Shown here: piece by piece, positions 49,022-59,800 of the stretch | How positions within the stretch are numbered: position 1 is the stretch's first letter | How the letters are laid out: every line of letters begins with the position of its first letter | NCBI GenBank assembly: GCA_013397435.1 | Contig: VZRG01000435.1 | Span: forward strand, 356,950-420,949 | Reading direction: 5' to 3' | From: Erythrocercus mccallii | Taxonomy: Eukaryota > Chordata > Aves > Passeriformes > Dicruridae | DNA length: 64,000 nucleotides | Position numbers and translations under genes: made by a program | Notes under the pieces: generated by a model | What the model was told of the DNA's origin: nothing | The model's input: the letters and a program-made list of their open reading frames with translations, nothing else | Databases searched by the model: none

Positions 49022-51654
49022 TCTTTGTTCTCTGTCCTATTACTTGGTAATGAACTGTTTGTTGAACAGCAGTGGTGAGCACCCAATGGCCGCCAGCAGC
49101 TGATGCTCCATAAAAATGATAATACTTTCACAGATGTAAGTATTGATTTCATTTTCCCTCTGCCTTAGGGATTACATGATGCTTATTTTTTATTATCTCT
49201 TTGGCTAATAGAAGTTGGTAGAGGAAATGCTGATAACATAAATTCTGTGTCTGTCAGGAACCTGGTCAAGTATTCTGTTGGATGGGCCAAGTCCAAAGGC
49301 CTCTGTGGGAGGGAAATAGGGCCGTGTTCAGTGCTCTGGCAGCTGATTTTTTTGTTGTTTTTTTTTGTTTTTTTTTTTTTTTTCCTATCTGTGGAGAAAC
49401 ATAGCAAATTTGAATGATGAACTCTTAACCCTGGCTGGATAAGGAATGTCCCTCTTGCTGCCATGAACTTTCTCTTGAGAAGTCTTTGCCCTGTTGGTCT
49501 GTAATATTACTGGTTCTGCAGCTATGTATGAAAAAGGGATCAGGCACCCAAATTATGGGGCTTTTTGATGCTTAGTAGGAATAAGACAATCCTTTCCTTC
49601 ACCTCCTCTCAAGTATTAACCCCAAAATATTCTAGGCTTGTTGCTTTTCTCTGCATTTTGACTTTCTCAGACTTGAGCTTTTTTGTTTTATAGGAAGTTT
49701 ACCTTTGTTTTGTAACCCTTCATGTAAGGGTCTGCCTTAAACTGAAGATCTTATTTGTCTCTGGTTCTTCTGGGAGCTCAACTATATCCTCTGCAAAATA
49801 TCTTATTTCCACAGAAGCTCAGTCTCATACCTGTTGTGTCTGGACAGATTTGGGTTTATATGTCAAAAATGGTTGGAAAAATAGTTTGTAGTACTATTCT
49901 GTTTGCCTCACACAGGAGAAAGTGTACTTGTTGTCAGCTGAAGAAGGAGTTAAACATCAGTCTTCATTTAAGGAAATGAATTAATACATAGAGGTGAGGG
50001 ACAATTATTCTTTATTTGAACCTTCTGCATGTTGCTGTGAATGTGGGCATGGGGCAAGATAAATGTTACCTGGTTTTTGGTTAGCCCTTCAAAATGCAGC
50101 AAGAGCCAGGGAGTAGGGGAGCAATATCATTTTAAGAACATGGTCTGGAGCTCTGGCTTCCCTTTTTATGGTCACTTGTTCTTGAGGATAAACAACTGGT
50201 CACCTGCTTGTCCATTACTTTCTTGATAATATTTCTTTCTACGGAGGGCTGCTAAGTCTCTCTTTTCTTCCAGCAGAGTGCTGTCAGAACATTTTCTTAA
50301 TCAGTGGAAGGACTGGAAGAAATCCATGAAACAATCACGAGAGTTTTTGAGGAAGAAGAGGGCTTGCTGTGACTGCTAGGTGTGCATTACTTTCTAATGG
50401 GACAAGAAATGTATTGAAGTGTCTAGACTTTAAGAAGAAGTTAGTTGGTCTAGTGGGCAGGATGAGAGAGAGAGGTACATTTTTATAAACAAATTTTTAT
50501 CAGTAAACATGACTTTCTTCGTTGAAATGAAGAGGAAGTGTGAGCCAATACTATGTTAAATAGGATAAATGTTAGCTGGATGCAAATGCAAACCCAAGGG
50601 TTTTTTTTAATACTTTTTTAATACTTCACTGAAACACTGGATTAATGTTTAATTCTGGTGACTAAATCCATTAATAGATATATTTCTTACTAAGTTAGAT
50701 AAATGAGTTTTTCAGGCAATTTTGTTATTCCCTCAGGGCTTGGGTTCCACTTGCCTGAATATTGCTCTAATTAGATGATGACACAATATCCCAATAGCTC
50801 TTTTTAAGATATGGGACCTCTGCCACTAGCCAGTAAGTTTAGTTCAGCTTCTTTGTTTTTAATTAATGAAAAGGAGATCTTTTATTTGAAGAAATCAGAT
50901 GATACTCTGGGGATATGAAGTATTTATATCATCCCAGGTAGGGTAGAACAGATAGACTGAATTTAGAAAATATGGAAGATCTTTGCTGCAAAAGGTGGTC
51001 CCTATAAGTTCTTCTATGTTCCCCATTTTTGTGGCCCTTGAAATAATTAAATTCTTATTTCACCAAAATAAGAATGATGCTACTCTCTGACTTTCAAACA
51101 AAAGTTATTGTTTGAAGTCTATTACAAAAATCAAGGGGCACTGAGGCAGTTGAACTTTTGAAAAACAGTTTGGTAGGTGCAGTTACCTAGAGAAAGGTTG
51201 AGTAGATGGTGCAAGCTGTTCTTCATATTCTGTGTGATAGCTCATGACTAGAATGTGAGCTACTGATGTGTGGCTGACATGAGAGGAAACAATCTGGCTT
51301 TACATAATGGATCTGCAGGGAAAGAAAAAATAATTTTTAAAATCAGCTACAAAGCTGAGGCTACAATGACAGGATGCATTTTCCAACAACTGTTTACATA
51401 AAGGGTTTTTGCCTGACATAAGGCATTTCTCTGTCTCTTCCACCTGTTTGTGTGACAGCTGTCACTACTCTCATTGCTCTGGTTCATGAGCACACCAGAA
51501 TGTGAGTCTCTGGGTGGGGATTACCTTGGTTTTCTTCCTACCTGCTGGATGTAGAATCATTCTCAGCACATGTCAACACAAAAGAATAACTTGTCTATCT
51601 TTATCTAGAGAATAATATTGGACAGCCATATTTAAAACTAAAGACCATAAATCT
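49022..51654. other. Unique stretch with a poly-T tract
   Basis: No gene is recognised. Interrupted T run at about 49348-49384 (T with single G). Sequence otherwise AT-rich and non-repetitive to the eye. Confidence 0.4.
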
Positions 51655-51890
51655 TGAATTATGGAATGATAAGGAGCTGATGAAGGTCATCTACCCCCTG
51701 CTTGAATTAGGGGTTGAACTACCTTCAGGATTAGTCAGGGTACTTATAGCCCTGTCCTGCTGAAATTTAAACAGCATAAGAATGTAGATCCCCAGACCTT
51801 TCAGGGCAATCTGTTCCAGTGCTTCTCTATGCTCGCTGTGAACCTTTATTCCCTTTTATATCTACCAGTAATTTGCAGTATCTCAAGTAG
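51655..51890 (-). repeat. Old CR1 3' fragment, minus orientation
   Basis: Plus-strand phrases match the antisense of the CR1 3' region: GGTCATCTACCCCCTGCTTG (51687 on) and CTTTCAGGGCAATCTGTTCC (about 51799-51818), then TGAACCTTTATTCCC where the family has its frame end. It is strongly diverged, so it is an early insertion. Confidence 0.6.
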
Positions 51891-54023
51891 TGGTTATTGT
51901 CCTCCTTTCACTATGCTCATCTGAGGAAATGGTGGCATCTTCTTTATAACCACCCATGAGGTAGAAGACACTATATTTCTGAGATCTTGAAGTTAAACTT
52001 GATCTGAGTAGGATAACAGGTAATATTGAAAGGGCATGAAGAATATAGATTTCAAGGAACAGAGATAGAAACAGAAGTCTGCTGATTGGCTATTGGCATT
52101 TGGGATACATAGGCTCTAGCTCTTGCTCAGCTTTCTGCCTCTGGCAAAGAAACAATGTTAGAACTTTAGTTTGTCAGGGGCTATGACAGAATTTCAGCAT
52201 TATGTGAATTTACATAATCTCCAGTGCCAGTATAGGGCACAACCTAACTTTAAGGACTTTGGTGACAAATGGCTTTTTATCTGTTTTCATGGGCAATGGT
52301 AGTGTGATATTAAGTAACTATTAGATTTCATAAAATGTGTGACTTGACAGGAATGTTGATATGGGTTTTGACTTAGTCTTAGGGGAAATTGATAAGCCAC
52401 ACAGTTGAAAAGCAATTAAGTAGTCTTGAAATTTTGAGAATAGGCTCTACTTTCTTTTCCTCTTGAGTCAATTGCATGTATTCCTGTTTTAAATTCTATT
52501 TTGCCTAAATGAAACAAGCCCTTTTACAGTCTCATTTTGAAAGAATACAAACAGTGAGTTCAGCAAATGAGGTGTATAAATGTGTGAATAGGACACAAAA
52601 TGTCAACACAGATTTGGCCTTTTTTACATTTGTGGTTGTCACTGCCAAGGGAGTAAGTGACATTCAGCATTGGCTTCAGTATTAGCATTCCCTATCCAGT
52701 ATCCCAATGAGGCAGGCAGGGTTTCAGAGTGAGAAGAGCAGAAGCAAATATCTCTTTTTTTCTGTTTCTTTTTAATGAGCAGTTTTGTGATGTGTTCCTT
52801 TGTGTGAAAAAACCCCTCTGAAATAGCAAAATCTAAGGCAAGTAAATTAACTGCTAGCGAATGGCTTTCTTCTAGGGCAAGAGTTTTCAGCAGAGGGGAA
52901 CTTAGAATTCAGTGGCTACAGTGCCGGTCTTGGGGAATGGAGCTCATTCAACTTTCTTTGAGAGAGATTTGTTATTAAATGGTTCTTTCCTCACTACGTG
53001 TGAGAAGGTGCTGATTGAAGGGTGCTGAAAACAGAAAGCTGGAAGGCTGAGAAGGGCACAGATTGTTAGTTGTTGAGAGCTATGTTGAGACTTGTGTGAT
53101 AGAAATTCTGATTTCTAGTCCCAGCATTCTGGTGGAGTGGTGCAGCAGAATTGTCCAGGTTTGATCAATGGGCAATGATCATCCACTAGCCTTTATGCAA
53201 GGGAATGGTACCACCTATCACTCTCTGCATACACAAGTAACTTGAAATTAGGCTGAAGAAGGAGAGATCATACCATTTTGGCAATTTCAAGGTGCACAGC
53301 TTGAGTGGTGATCTGGATCATGACATCTTAGCAGTCTTTCAGAATCACTAGTAGGTGCTAAAGTGAAATGCTCCCCTGAGCAGTGCTGAATTCCATCAAA
53401 CCTGTAAATGCTGAATTGTGTTGTCTTGTACAAGACCAAGATACACTCCACTGCCTTACCTTGAACTTTTCTTCAAAACATTAAAGCAAAAATTGAGGTT
53501 GTTTTCTGAAAGTTGATCTTGTGATTAAAAAGAAAAAGGATATAAGGGTTGGGAGGGCTGGCTTTTATGAGTATGTGTGGAGAGATTTGCTTTTATTGTG
53601 TCTCAGTTGCAAGTACTGCAGGAAACTGCTTTTTTATTGGACCTGGCATGCCACCAGCTTTATTGTTTGGAATATCTGTGATTCCATCTGAGATACCTAT
53701 TGTGAGTACATGTGCTCTTTATTTTTCAGCAAGCAAGGGAATGGAAACCATGCTTACATATAATCTGTGCTGATGAGTTGGCTGGAGACCATTGGAAGAA
53801 TATGAAATTTACTCTAAAGAAGAGTTAGGTAATGCAGTGTCTTTGACCTTGGGGTTTCCCAGGTGTTGGTTGCATCTATCATGTTGATGACAGAGTAAGC
53901 AAGAGGATTATTTTCCCATACTTGACCTGTTGCACAGGGTGGGGTGTGCCATTATATGCTGGATCACCCAGCCCCTACTCATGAGTTCATGCATAGTTTG
54001 ACTGACTTGCTTAGTGTTAACCT

Positions 54024-54043
54024 CTTTTTTTCCCCCCCCCCCC
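54024..54043. repeat. Homopolymer tract T8C12
   Basis: Eight T followed by twelve C, then AGCAC. Pyrimidine tract plus AG has the form of a splice acceptor, but the downstream frame is short and unrecognised. Such C runs are prone to length error in sequencing. Confidence 0.85.
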
Positions 54044-54234
54044 AGCACATAATAAAGATATTCAACTGTTTAGGAAACAGTTTTTGTATCTCAACAGTAT
54101 GTTTGATTACTTTTTTTAAAGCTCTTGTAGCTGGTCTTAATAAATTACACAAGGTTTGCTTATTTAAATGTTAAACGATCTGATTTTGTGCCTAAGTTTA
54201 TGCTTATCTACTTTTATGTATTTTCAGTTCTCAT

Positions 54235-54264
54235 AGGTGCAAAAGTTGAGACTTTTGTGCACCT
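54235..54264. repeat. Inverted repeat with 4-base loop and 2-base bulge
   Basis: AGGTGCAAAAGT, TGAG, ACTTTTGTGCACCT. Twelve base pairs can form if the extra TG of the right arm is bulged. Hairpin-like; no family recognised. Confidence 0.75.
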
Positions 54265-57200
54265 TGAGCTTAGATTTCAATAAGTTATATGTATTGATTT
54301 ACAGCAATGAAGGTCTTTTATTTTTGTCAGCTAGTCCTTTCTTAAGATTTTTCTTGAAAAACTTATTATCTTCAGTGATATACTGTCATAAAAGAAAAAG
54401 AACAAAATAACTGGAATTAAGTGAGTTCAGGAGAACTTCTTAGTTGCTACATTTGGTTTATTCTGATTGCTCAGAGAGCAGAGGTCTGATAACAGATCTT
54501 CGATTAGGTTCTACACTTGATAAATGTTTTCTATACATCTATTTCTGCTTCAAACCCAGAAAACTTGCAAGTCTTTTTCTTCATCCTAGTATGAGGTCAC
54601 ACTGCTTGGTGTCTTGATGTAGACTTCCTTCAGGGGAGAGCTTAGTTATTCATTTGTAGATGATGTCATCGATTAATTCTGACTTGTAGGAATCTGATTT
54701 TGAAAATATTTCTTTTCAGCATCATGTTCACTGACTTCCATTTCAGTGTTTCCTCTGGCAAGTCCAGTTTTCAAATGTCTTTTGTTCTTTTCTTGCCCAA
54801 GTATCTAAATATACTTACAAGCTTTTAAATAGTGAATTTTAAAAAATAAATAAATCAAATGCTCTGACACATGACCTCAGATTTATTCAAAGCCCTGTGG
54901 GAGACTTTTAAAGTGTTAAAATGCTGCATATGTGATACTTCTATGGGGCAAGAAAATAACTGTATCTAATTTAGTTCAAAGTACTGAGAAGACTTGAATG
55001 TAGCCATGTTCTAGATGGGTAAGATTAAATTAGGACTTTCCAGCTGAAATAATACAGTAAATACACCCCTTATTTACTGATTTGCAGAGCCACCTGTATC
55101 TATTAAGATACCAAGGCCCTCCTGAAGTCAGAGAGAATGCTGCTGCTGGGTGGAACTGTGTCTCCTTGGTTTGATCTATCTCTTCCTCCAGCTGGAAGAA
55201 AATGAAATGAGTATGATAAATACCAATTAGTTATGGCTTTTTGATGCAGATGAGACTTGGAAGACACCTGGCCCATCTCTTGCTGAAATGTTTGGGAATG
55301 AGCCTGGTGCTATATTTGGAGCAGAACTGTAACTGGACAGATTATTTTCTGACTTACTCTAGGTAATTAAACAGCAAGGCTCTCATCCTGCTGAGTGAAC
55401 GTGGGGTGAATCTGGTTGCTGCTGAAGAAAGTCTGTGGGTTCAGTGTTCAAGAAAAGAGTGCCATTAATGCTTAATGCCATTAAGCAGTTGCTGTACTGG
55501 TGACTCTTTCAGCAGTTGTAATTTAATGAAAGAGGAGTCTGCATGTGTGCACATATGATTTGTGTGTATAATTTGATACAGAGGTGTGGATTACCATTTG
55601 CAGCTGACTGAAGATCCTTTGGATGAAAGATGATCTGCTAATGTGCTGCTAAGTTTATTAATATCCAGCAGAGCAGCTATTATCCATTTTATCAACAGAT
55701 TACTGTGCTTGGTTTATGGCTCCGTTTTTGCCTTTTCATGACTTGTCAAATTGCTTCCAACTGAGTATCAATGTTTCAAATCTACAATACCTGCAGAAGG
55801 CACTGCAAGCATATAAAATTAATCTTTCATGGTGCAGCTAATTTTCTTTGACTGCATAACACCAGTGCTTTCTTAGTGGGAGGCATTAATGTCTATCTGC
55901 ATTTGTTTTTTAATGAACTCATAGACTTTTACTGAGAATTTGATTGAGCATCACTTTGACTTAGAGAATTTGCTGTAAGTTCTATAAGTGCTGTACTTGT
56001 CACCCAGCAATCCAAACATGCAGAGCATGCAGATGAAAACCAGGGAGTTTTCCTGCTGGATAATTCTTTTCTTGATGCAGCTCCTGAATTCTGAGTAATT
56101 GAATAGAAATGACTGAGCATAGATAATTTTCCCATGTATTAATGATTTTTCAAAGCTTGTTTCAAAACTTATTGAAAGCTTATTTGTGGAAGAGTCTTTT
56201 GCTTTCTTAATAGCTTCTAAGGCATTCAGATGTGTAGTAATTAATGATCTGCATTATTCGAAGATCATTGGTATTTCAAATATATTATTTGAAATTCCAC
56301 AACTTTTAGCAGAAAGGAGCTTTGTATGTTGCTTATACTCTGTTTCTGTTCCTTGGGCAAAGATATCTAAATTATTTAATGAGGGAAGAGGAAAGGATAT
56401 TGCTCACCATGGTTAATTACTACCATATGTCCATGCTTGCTTTGCTACCATTAATCTTCCTAAATCTTGGTAAATTTTTTCTTGCTTGATGTGCCTCAGG
56501 ATTAGCTGGGAGAGGACAGCCACTTGTGGAGTGGTGGCCAAACTGCACCTACTGTGAGATCCTTTCCCAAGCAGGTTTACTGTTGTCAGGAAAGCTGTTA
56601 CAAGGAAACTTGCTCCCCATCTGTTCTTCCTTACTGAAGAAGAGTTTGTGCATCCATTGCCACATCATATTATTCTTCCTTTCTCTGGCATGGTATGAAA
56701 AGGTATCTGTATGGAAATAGTATTGCTCCAAAACATAATGCACAATCAAACCTGCTGCAATAGACTGCTGCAGTTCTGTACTGGGCCCTGGCATGAAATG
56801 TCCTGGGGACACTCCAAGAGCAGACTGAGCACTGTACTGGCTGCTAATGGCAGCACTGTCACCCATGATGGATGCTAGTTAGCAGCTCATCTCCCTCCCA
56901 GAGCTGTATCCGGTTTTGGCACTACTTTACTGCAAATAGAGCTGTAGACTGGTTTTGCAAAGGCTTAATACTTGACAGGTGGTGCACAAGCAATAGAAAT
57001 GTCCCAGAATTTATTTTATTTTATTTTTTAGTTTCCATGAACTGACACAGATTGAGGGTATTTTAAGCTGCTGAGGTACCCAGGCAGTACAGTTACTGCC
57101 TGCAGACAGAGTACTTCAACCTCAAAGGAAAAGCACTGTGCTAAATAAGCTTCTAAGCCTTTAATGTCAATTTTTGAAAGTCTTAAAACTAATATTAACT

Positions 57201-57886
57201 GCTGTTCCAGTCTGGTTTTGTAGGCTGGATATGGATCACTTGTATTACAACATTTGTGGATCATAACTCAAGTGAGTTACTACTTTATTCTTCTGGATTT
57301 AAAACAGGCTAAGATGGCAAAGAGCAAACAGGCTTAGGGATTGGAAGAGCAGGAGGATATAAAACTACATGTTAGACGTGGCAAAGCTTCTACTTCATGA
57401 GAGTAATTCTGTTTCTGCAGTAAAATCACTTAGGGCACAGGAGATTTTTTCTTTGGAGATTTCGGAGCTCAAGGCTTTTCACTGGTTATCACTGAAAACA
57501 TGTATCAGCTATGGTTGTTTAAAATTTCTGCACAAACTGAGAATTGAAGAAACTGTTACTATAATATTCCCAGTGGAAAGTGCTTTTCTGCTAGTGTGTT
57601 TACAGAGCTGAAGAGAATGGTAGACATACATGGACAGCCATGAATATGATAGGAACAATGTTAAATTAGATTGCTGACTTTGAAAATTTCTGCATAGAAG
57701 TAGTGTTTTTATAATTGTATTATCCACTTGTTTAGAAACTCTAGCTGGTTTCTAAGATCTCTGTGAGTGGTAGGTGCTAGAAAACATGGAATCTTCTCTG
57801 GAGCTCACAAAAATTGGACTGTTCCACCTCTGTGGGAAAATACACACATAAATATATACATATATATTCAAAGAAAATTAGAGATC

Positions 57887-57891
57887 TAGTA
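57887..57891. repeat. Left target duplication of first twin LTR
   Basis: TAGTA, identical to 58593-58597. Confidence 0.9.
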
Positions 57892-58592
57892 TGTTATAGA
57901 TGAGCATATGATGTAATTCGTGTTATGGAAAGTTATGTTATTATTTAGAACTATAGTTTGGTTTTGTTATTAGATATATGATTAGTTGTAGAAGTTTTCT
58001 TTTTCCATCTGATACTAGAAGCCCTGAGAAAGGGAAATTCCTGTAACAAGCAGCCAGCACGGCTTGCAGAACCAGTTTCAATGTACTTTAGGAAACATTC
58101 GAATGTAAATGAAGACGCCAGAGACGAGGACAATGGACTAAAGATACCACAATGGCTTGCAGCTGCGGCAAGAAACTGGACCATCGTGGGCATTGTCCGA
58201 AGCCAGGCACAGCCATCAACCCACAAAAGACAGATACTTGACAACTCTGGAAATACCCAGGCCAGGTCTCCGCTTCTTTGTCTCCCTGCGAGATGACTGC
58301 ATCGGAGACGGAAAAACCACATCTCTTCATTGTACATCGTAGCCTCTGGCTATGAAAAACAGTATAAGACCCCCTCCCAAACCACGTGGATTCATGGATG
58401 TGGGGACCCTGCCGATTTTCGTGCCGGTCACACGCCACCAGCCACCGAACACCCGGGCTGGTGACTCGAGGTTTGCGAGATCGTTGGCTCATTTGATCCA
58501 TTTTCCAAGACTTTTTCCAAATTTGTAAATATTGTAAATAAACTTTTTGATTTTTCTATTAAAATCGGATTGGCGATTTTTCATTTATAACA
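57892..58592 (+). mobile_element. Solo LTR 1 of a related pair, ERVL-like
   Basis: This 701-bp LTR has ends TGTTATAG...TTTATAACA and a perfect 5-bp target duplication TAGTA, so it is a complete, independent insertion. On the plus strand the core promoter is AGTATAAGACCCCC (TATAAG at 58363-58368) and the poly(A) signal AATAAA is at 58537-58542, followed by a U/GT-rich tail. The U3 is moderately GC-rich. It is closely related along its length to 58751-59447. The 128- and 137-codon minus frames crossing it are shadows. Confidence 0.9.
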
Positions 58593-58597
58593 TAGTA
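58593..58597. repeat. Right target duplication of first twin LTR
   Basis: TAGTA, identical to 57887-57891. Confidence 0.9.
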
Positions 58598-58750
58598 GAA
58601 TTCCACAGCCCCACCCCTACCCCTCCAACTAGTTTAGTCTTAAGTTAATTTCTGTTGATTTACTTTAGTAGGGAGAGGAAAGAGAGCCAAGGAGGGAGGT
58701 TTCAAACTTATGTACTCCCTCAAAAAACTATAAAGTTAAGCATTTTATTT
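58598..58750. other. Spacer between the twin LTRs
   Basis: About 150 bases. It opens GAATTCCACAGCCCCACCCC and continues purine-rich (GGGAGAGGAAAGAGAGCC near 58671). No viral coding sequence or obvious primer site. Since the first LTR has its own target repeat, this is flanking genome DNA, not a provirus interior. Confidence 0.6.
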
Positions 58751-59447
58751 TGTGATATATATAAGCATATGATGTAATTCGTGTTATGACAAGTTGTGTT
58801 ATTATTTGAAGTTATAGTTTGATTTTAAGATGTATGATTAGTTGTAGGAGCTTTCTGTTTGTCTGATACCAGAAGCCCTGAAAAAGGAAAAATTCCTGTA
58901 GCCAGCAGCCAGCAGGCTTGCAGAACCAGTTTCAGTGTACCTCAGGAAACATTCGAATGCAAATGAAGACACCAGGACGGGGACAATAGGCAGGAGATAC
59001 CACGATGGCCCGCAGCTGCAGACGATGCTGGACCATCGTGGGTATTGTCCAAACCCGGGCACAACCATCAACTCACAATAGACAGATACTTGACAGCTCG
59101 GGAAACTCCCCGGCCCAGTCTCCGCTTCTTTGTCTCCCTGCGAGATGACCACATCCAGAGACGGAAAAACCACATTTCTTCATTGTACACCATAGCCTCA
59201 GGCTACGAAAAACAGTATAAGACCCCCTCCCAAACCACATGGATTCGTGGACGTGGGGACCCTGCCGATTTTCGTGCCGGTCACACGCCACCAGTTACCG
59301 AACTCCCGGGCCGGTGACTTGGGGTTTGTGAGATCGTTGGCTCATTTGATCTATTTTCCAAAACTTTTTTCCAAATTTGTAAATATTGTAAATAAACCTT
59401 TTTGATTTTTCTATCAAAATTGGATTGGCAATTTTTCATTTATAACA
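58751..59447 (+). mobile_element. Solo LTR 2 of a related pair, ERVL-like
   Basis: Same family and same orientation as 57892-58592. It starts TGTGATATATATAAGC and ends TTTATAACA. TATAAG is at 59216-59221 and AATAAA at 59391-59396. Differences from the first LTR occur roughly once per 8-10 bases by eye. Target repeats are not clear (TATTT left, TTTTG right), so this copy is older or its ends have decayed. Confidence 0.8.
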
Positions 59448-59642
59448 TTTTGTGAACAGGCTTCTGTATTGTCAAGTAGACACTACAGTACAGGAAATAT
59501 CTAAAATAAAGCTACCCTGCTGCCGTTAGTGCTTTTATATGCTCTACTATATATCTGTGCAACTCATTCCAGTTGGAACCTTGCCTCATTCTGATGGACT
59601 GGCAAGTGAAAGAGGCAGCTGTTAATGTTTATTTTCATCCTT
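59448..59642. other. Short unique spacer
   Basis: AT-rich sequence between the second LTR and the CR1 tail. Nothing recognised. Confidence 0.4.
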
Positions 59643-59800
59643 CATAGAACCATAGAATGGTTTGGGTTGGAAAGGACCTCAAAGATAATCTAGTTCCAAT
59701 CCCCCTGCCATGGGTAGGGACACCTTCCAATAGATAGGAATGCTTGCTGGGAATAGGAACGCATCCAGGATGAATGTTGTGTTCTAATGAAGCCATAATG
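59643..59800 (-). repeat. CR1 LINE 3' fragment, minus orientation
   Basis: On the plus strand it begins CATAGAACCATAGAATGG and continues TTTGGGTTGGAAAGGACCTC and CCCCTGCCATGGGTAGGG, the antisense of the canonical avian CR1 3' end. After about 59735 the match weakens (ACACCTTCC, then a small rearrangement), so the 5' border is approximate. Confidence 0.85.

Larger units (their letters stand above)
51891..57886. other. Unique AT-rich stretch
   Basis: No recognised gene. It includes the homopolymer T8C12 at 54024-54043, a hairpin at 54235-54264 and a (TTTTA)n patch at about 57012-57030. A 105-codon minus frame (56549-56866) has no visible domain. Confidence 0.4.

Noticed and set aside
54044..54174. 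Exon after the T8C12AG acceptor-like tract
   Set aside because: The downstream frame is short and AT-rich, with no protein-like features.
57951..59317. Several 60-137 codon frames, near-duplicates of each other
   Set aside because: They fall inside the twin LTRs and duplicate only because the LTRs are related.
57892..59447. A minimal provirus with a 158-base interior
   Set aside because: The first LTR has its own perfect TAGTA repeat on both sides, and the spacer lacks primer site and viral sequence.
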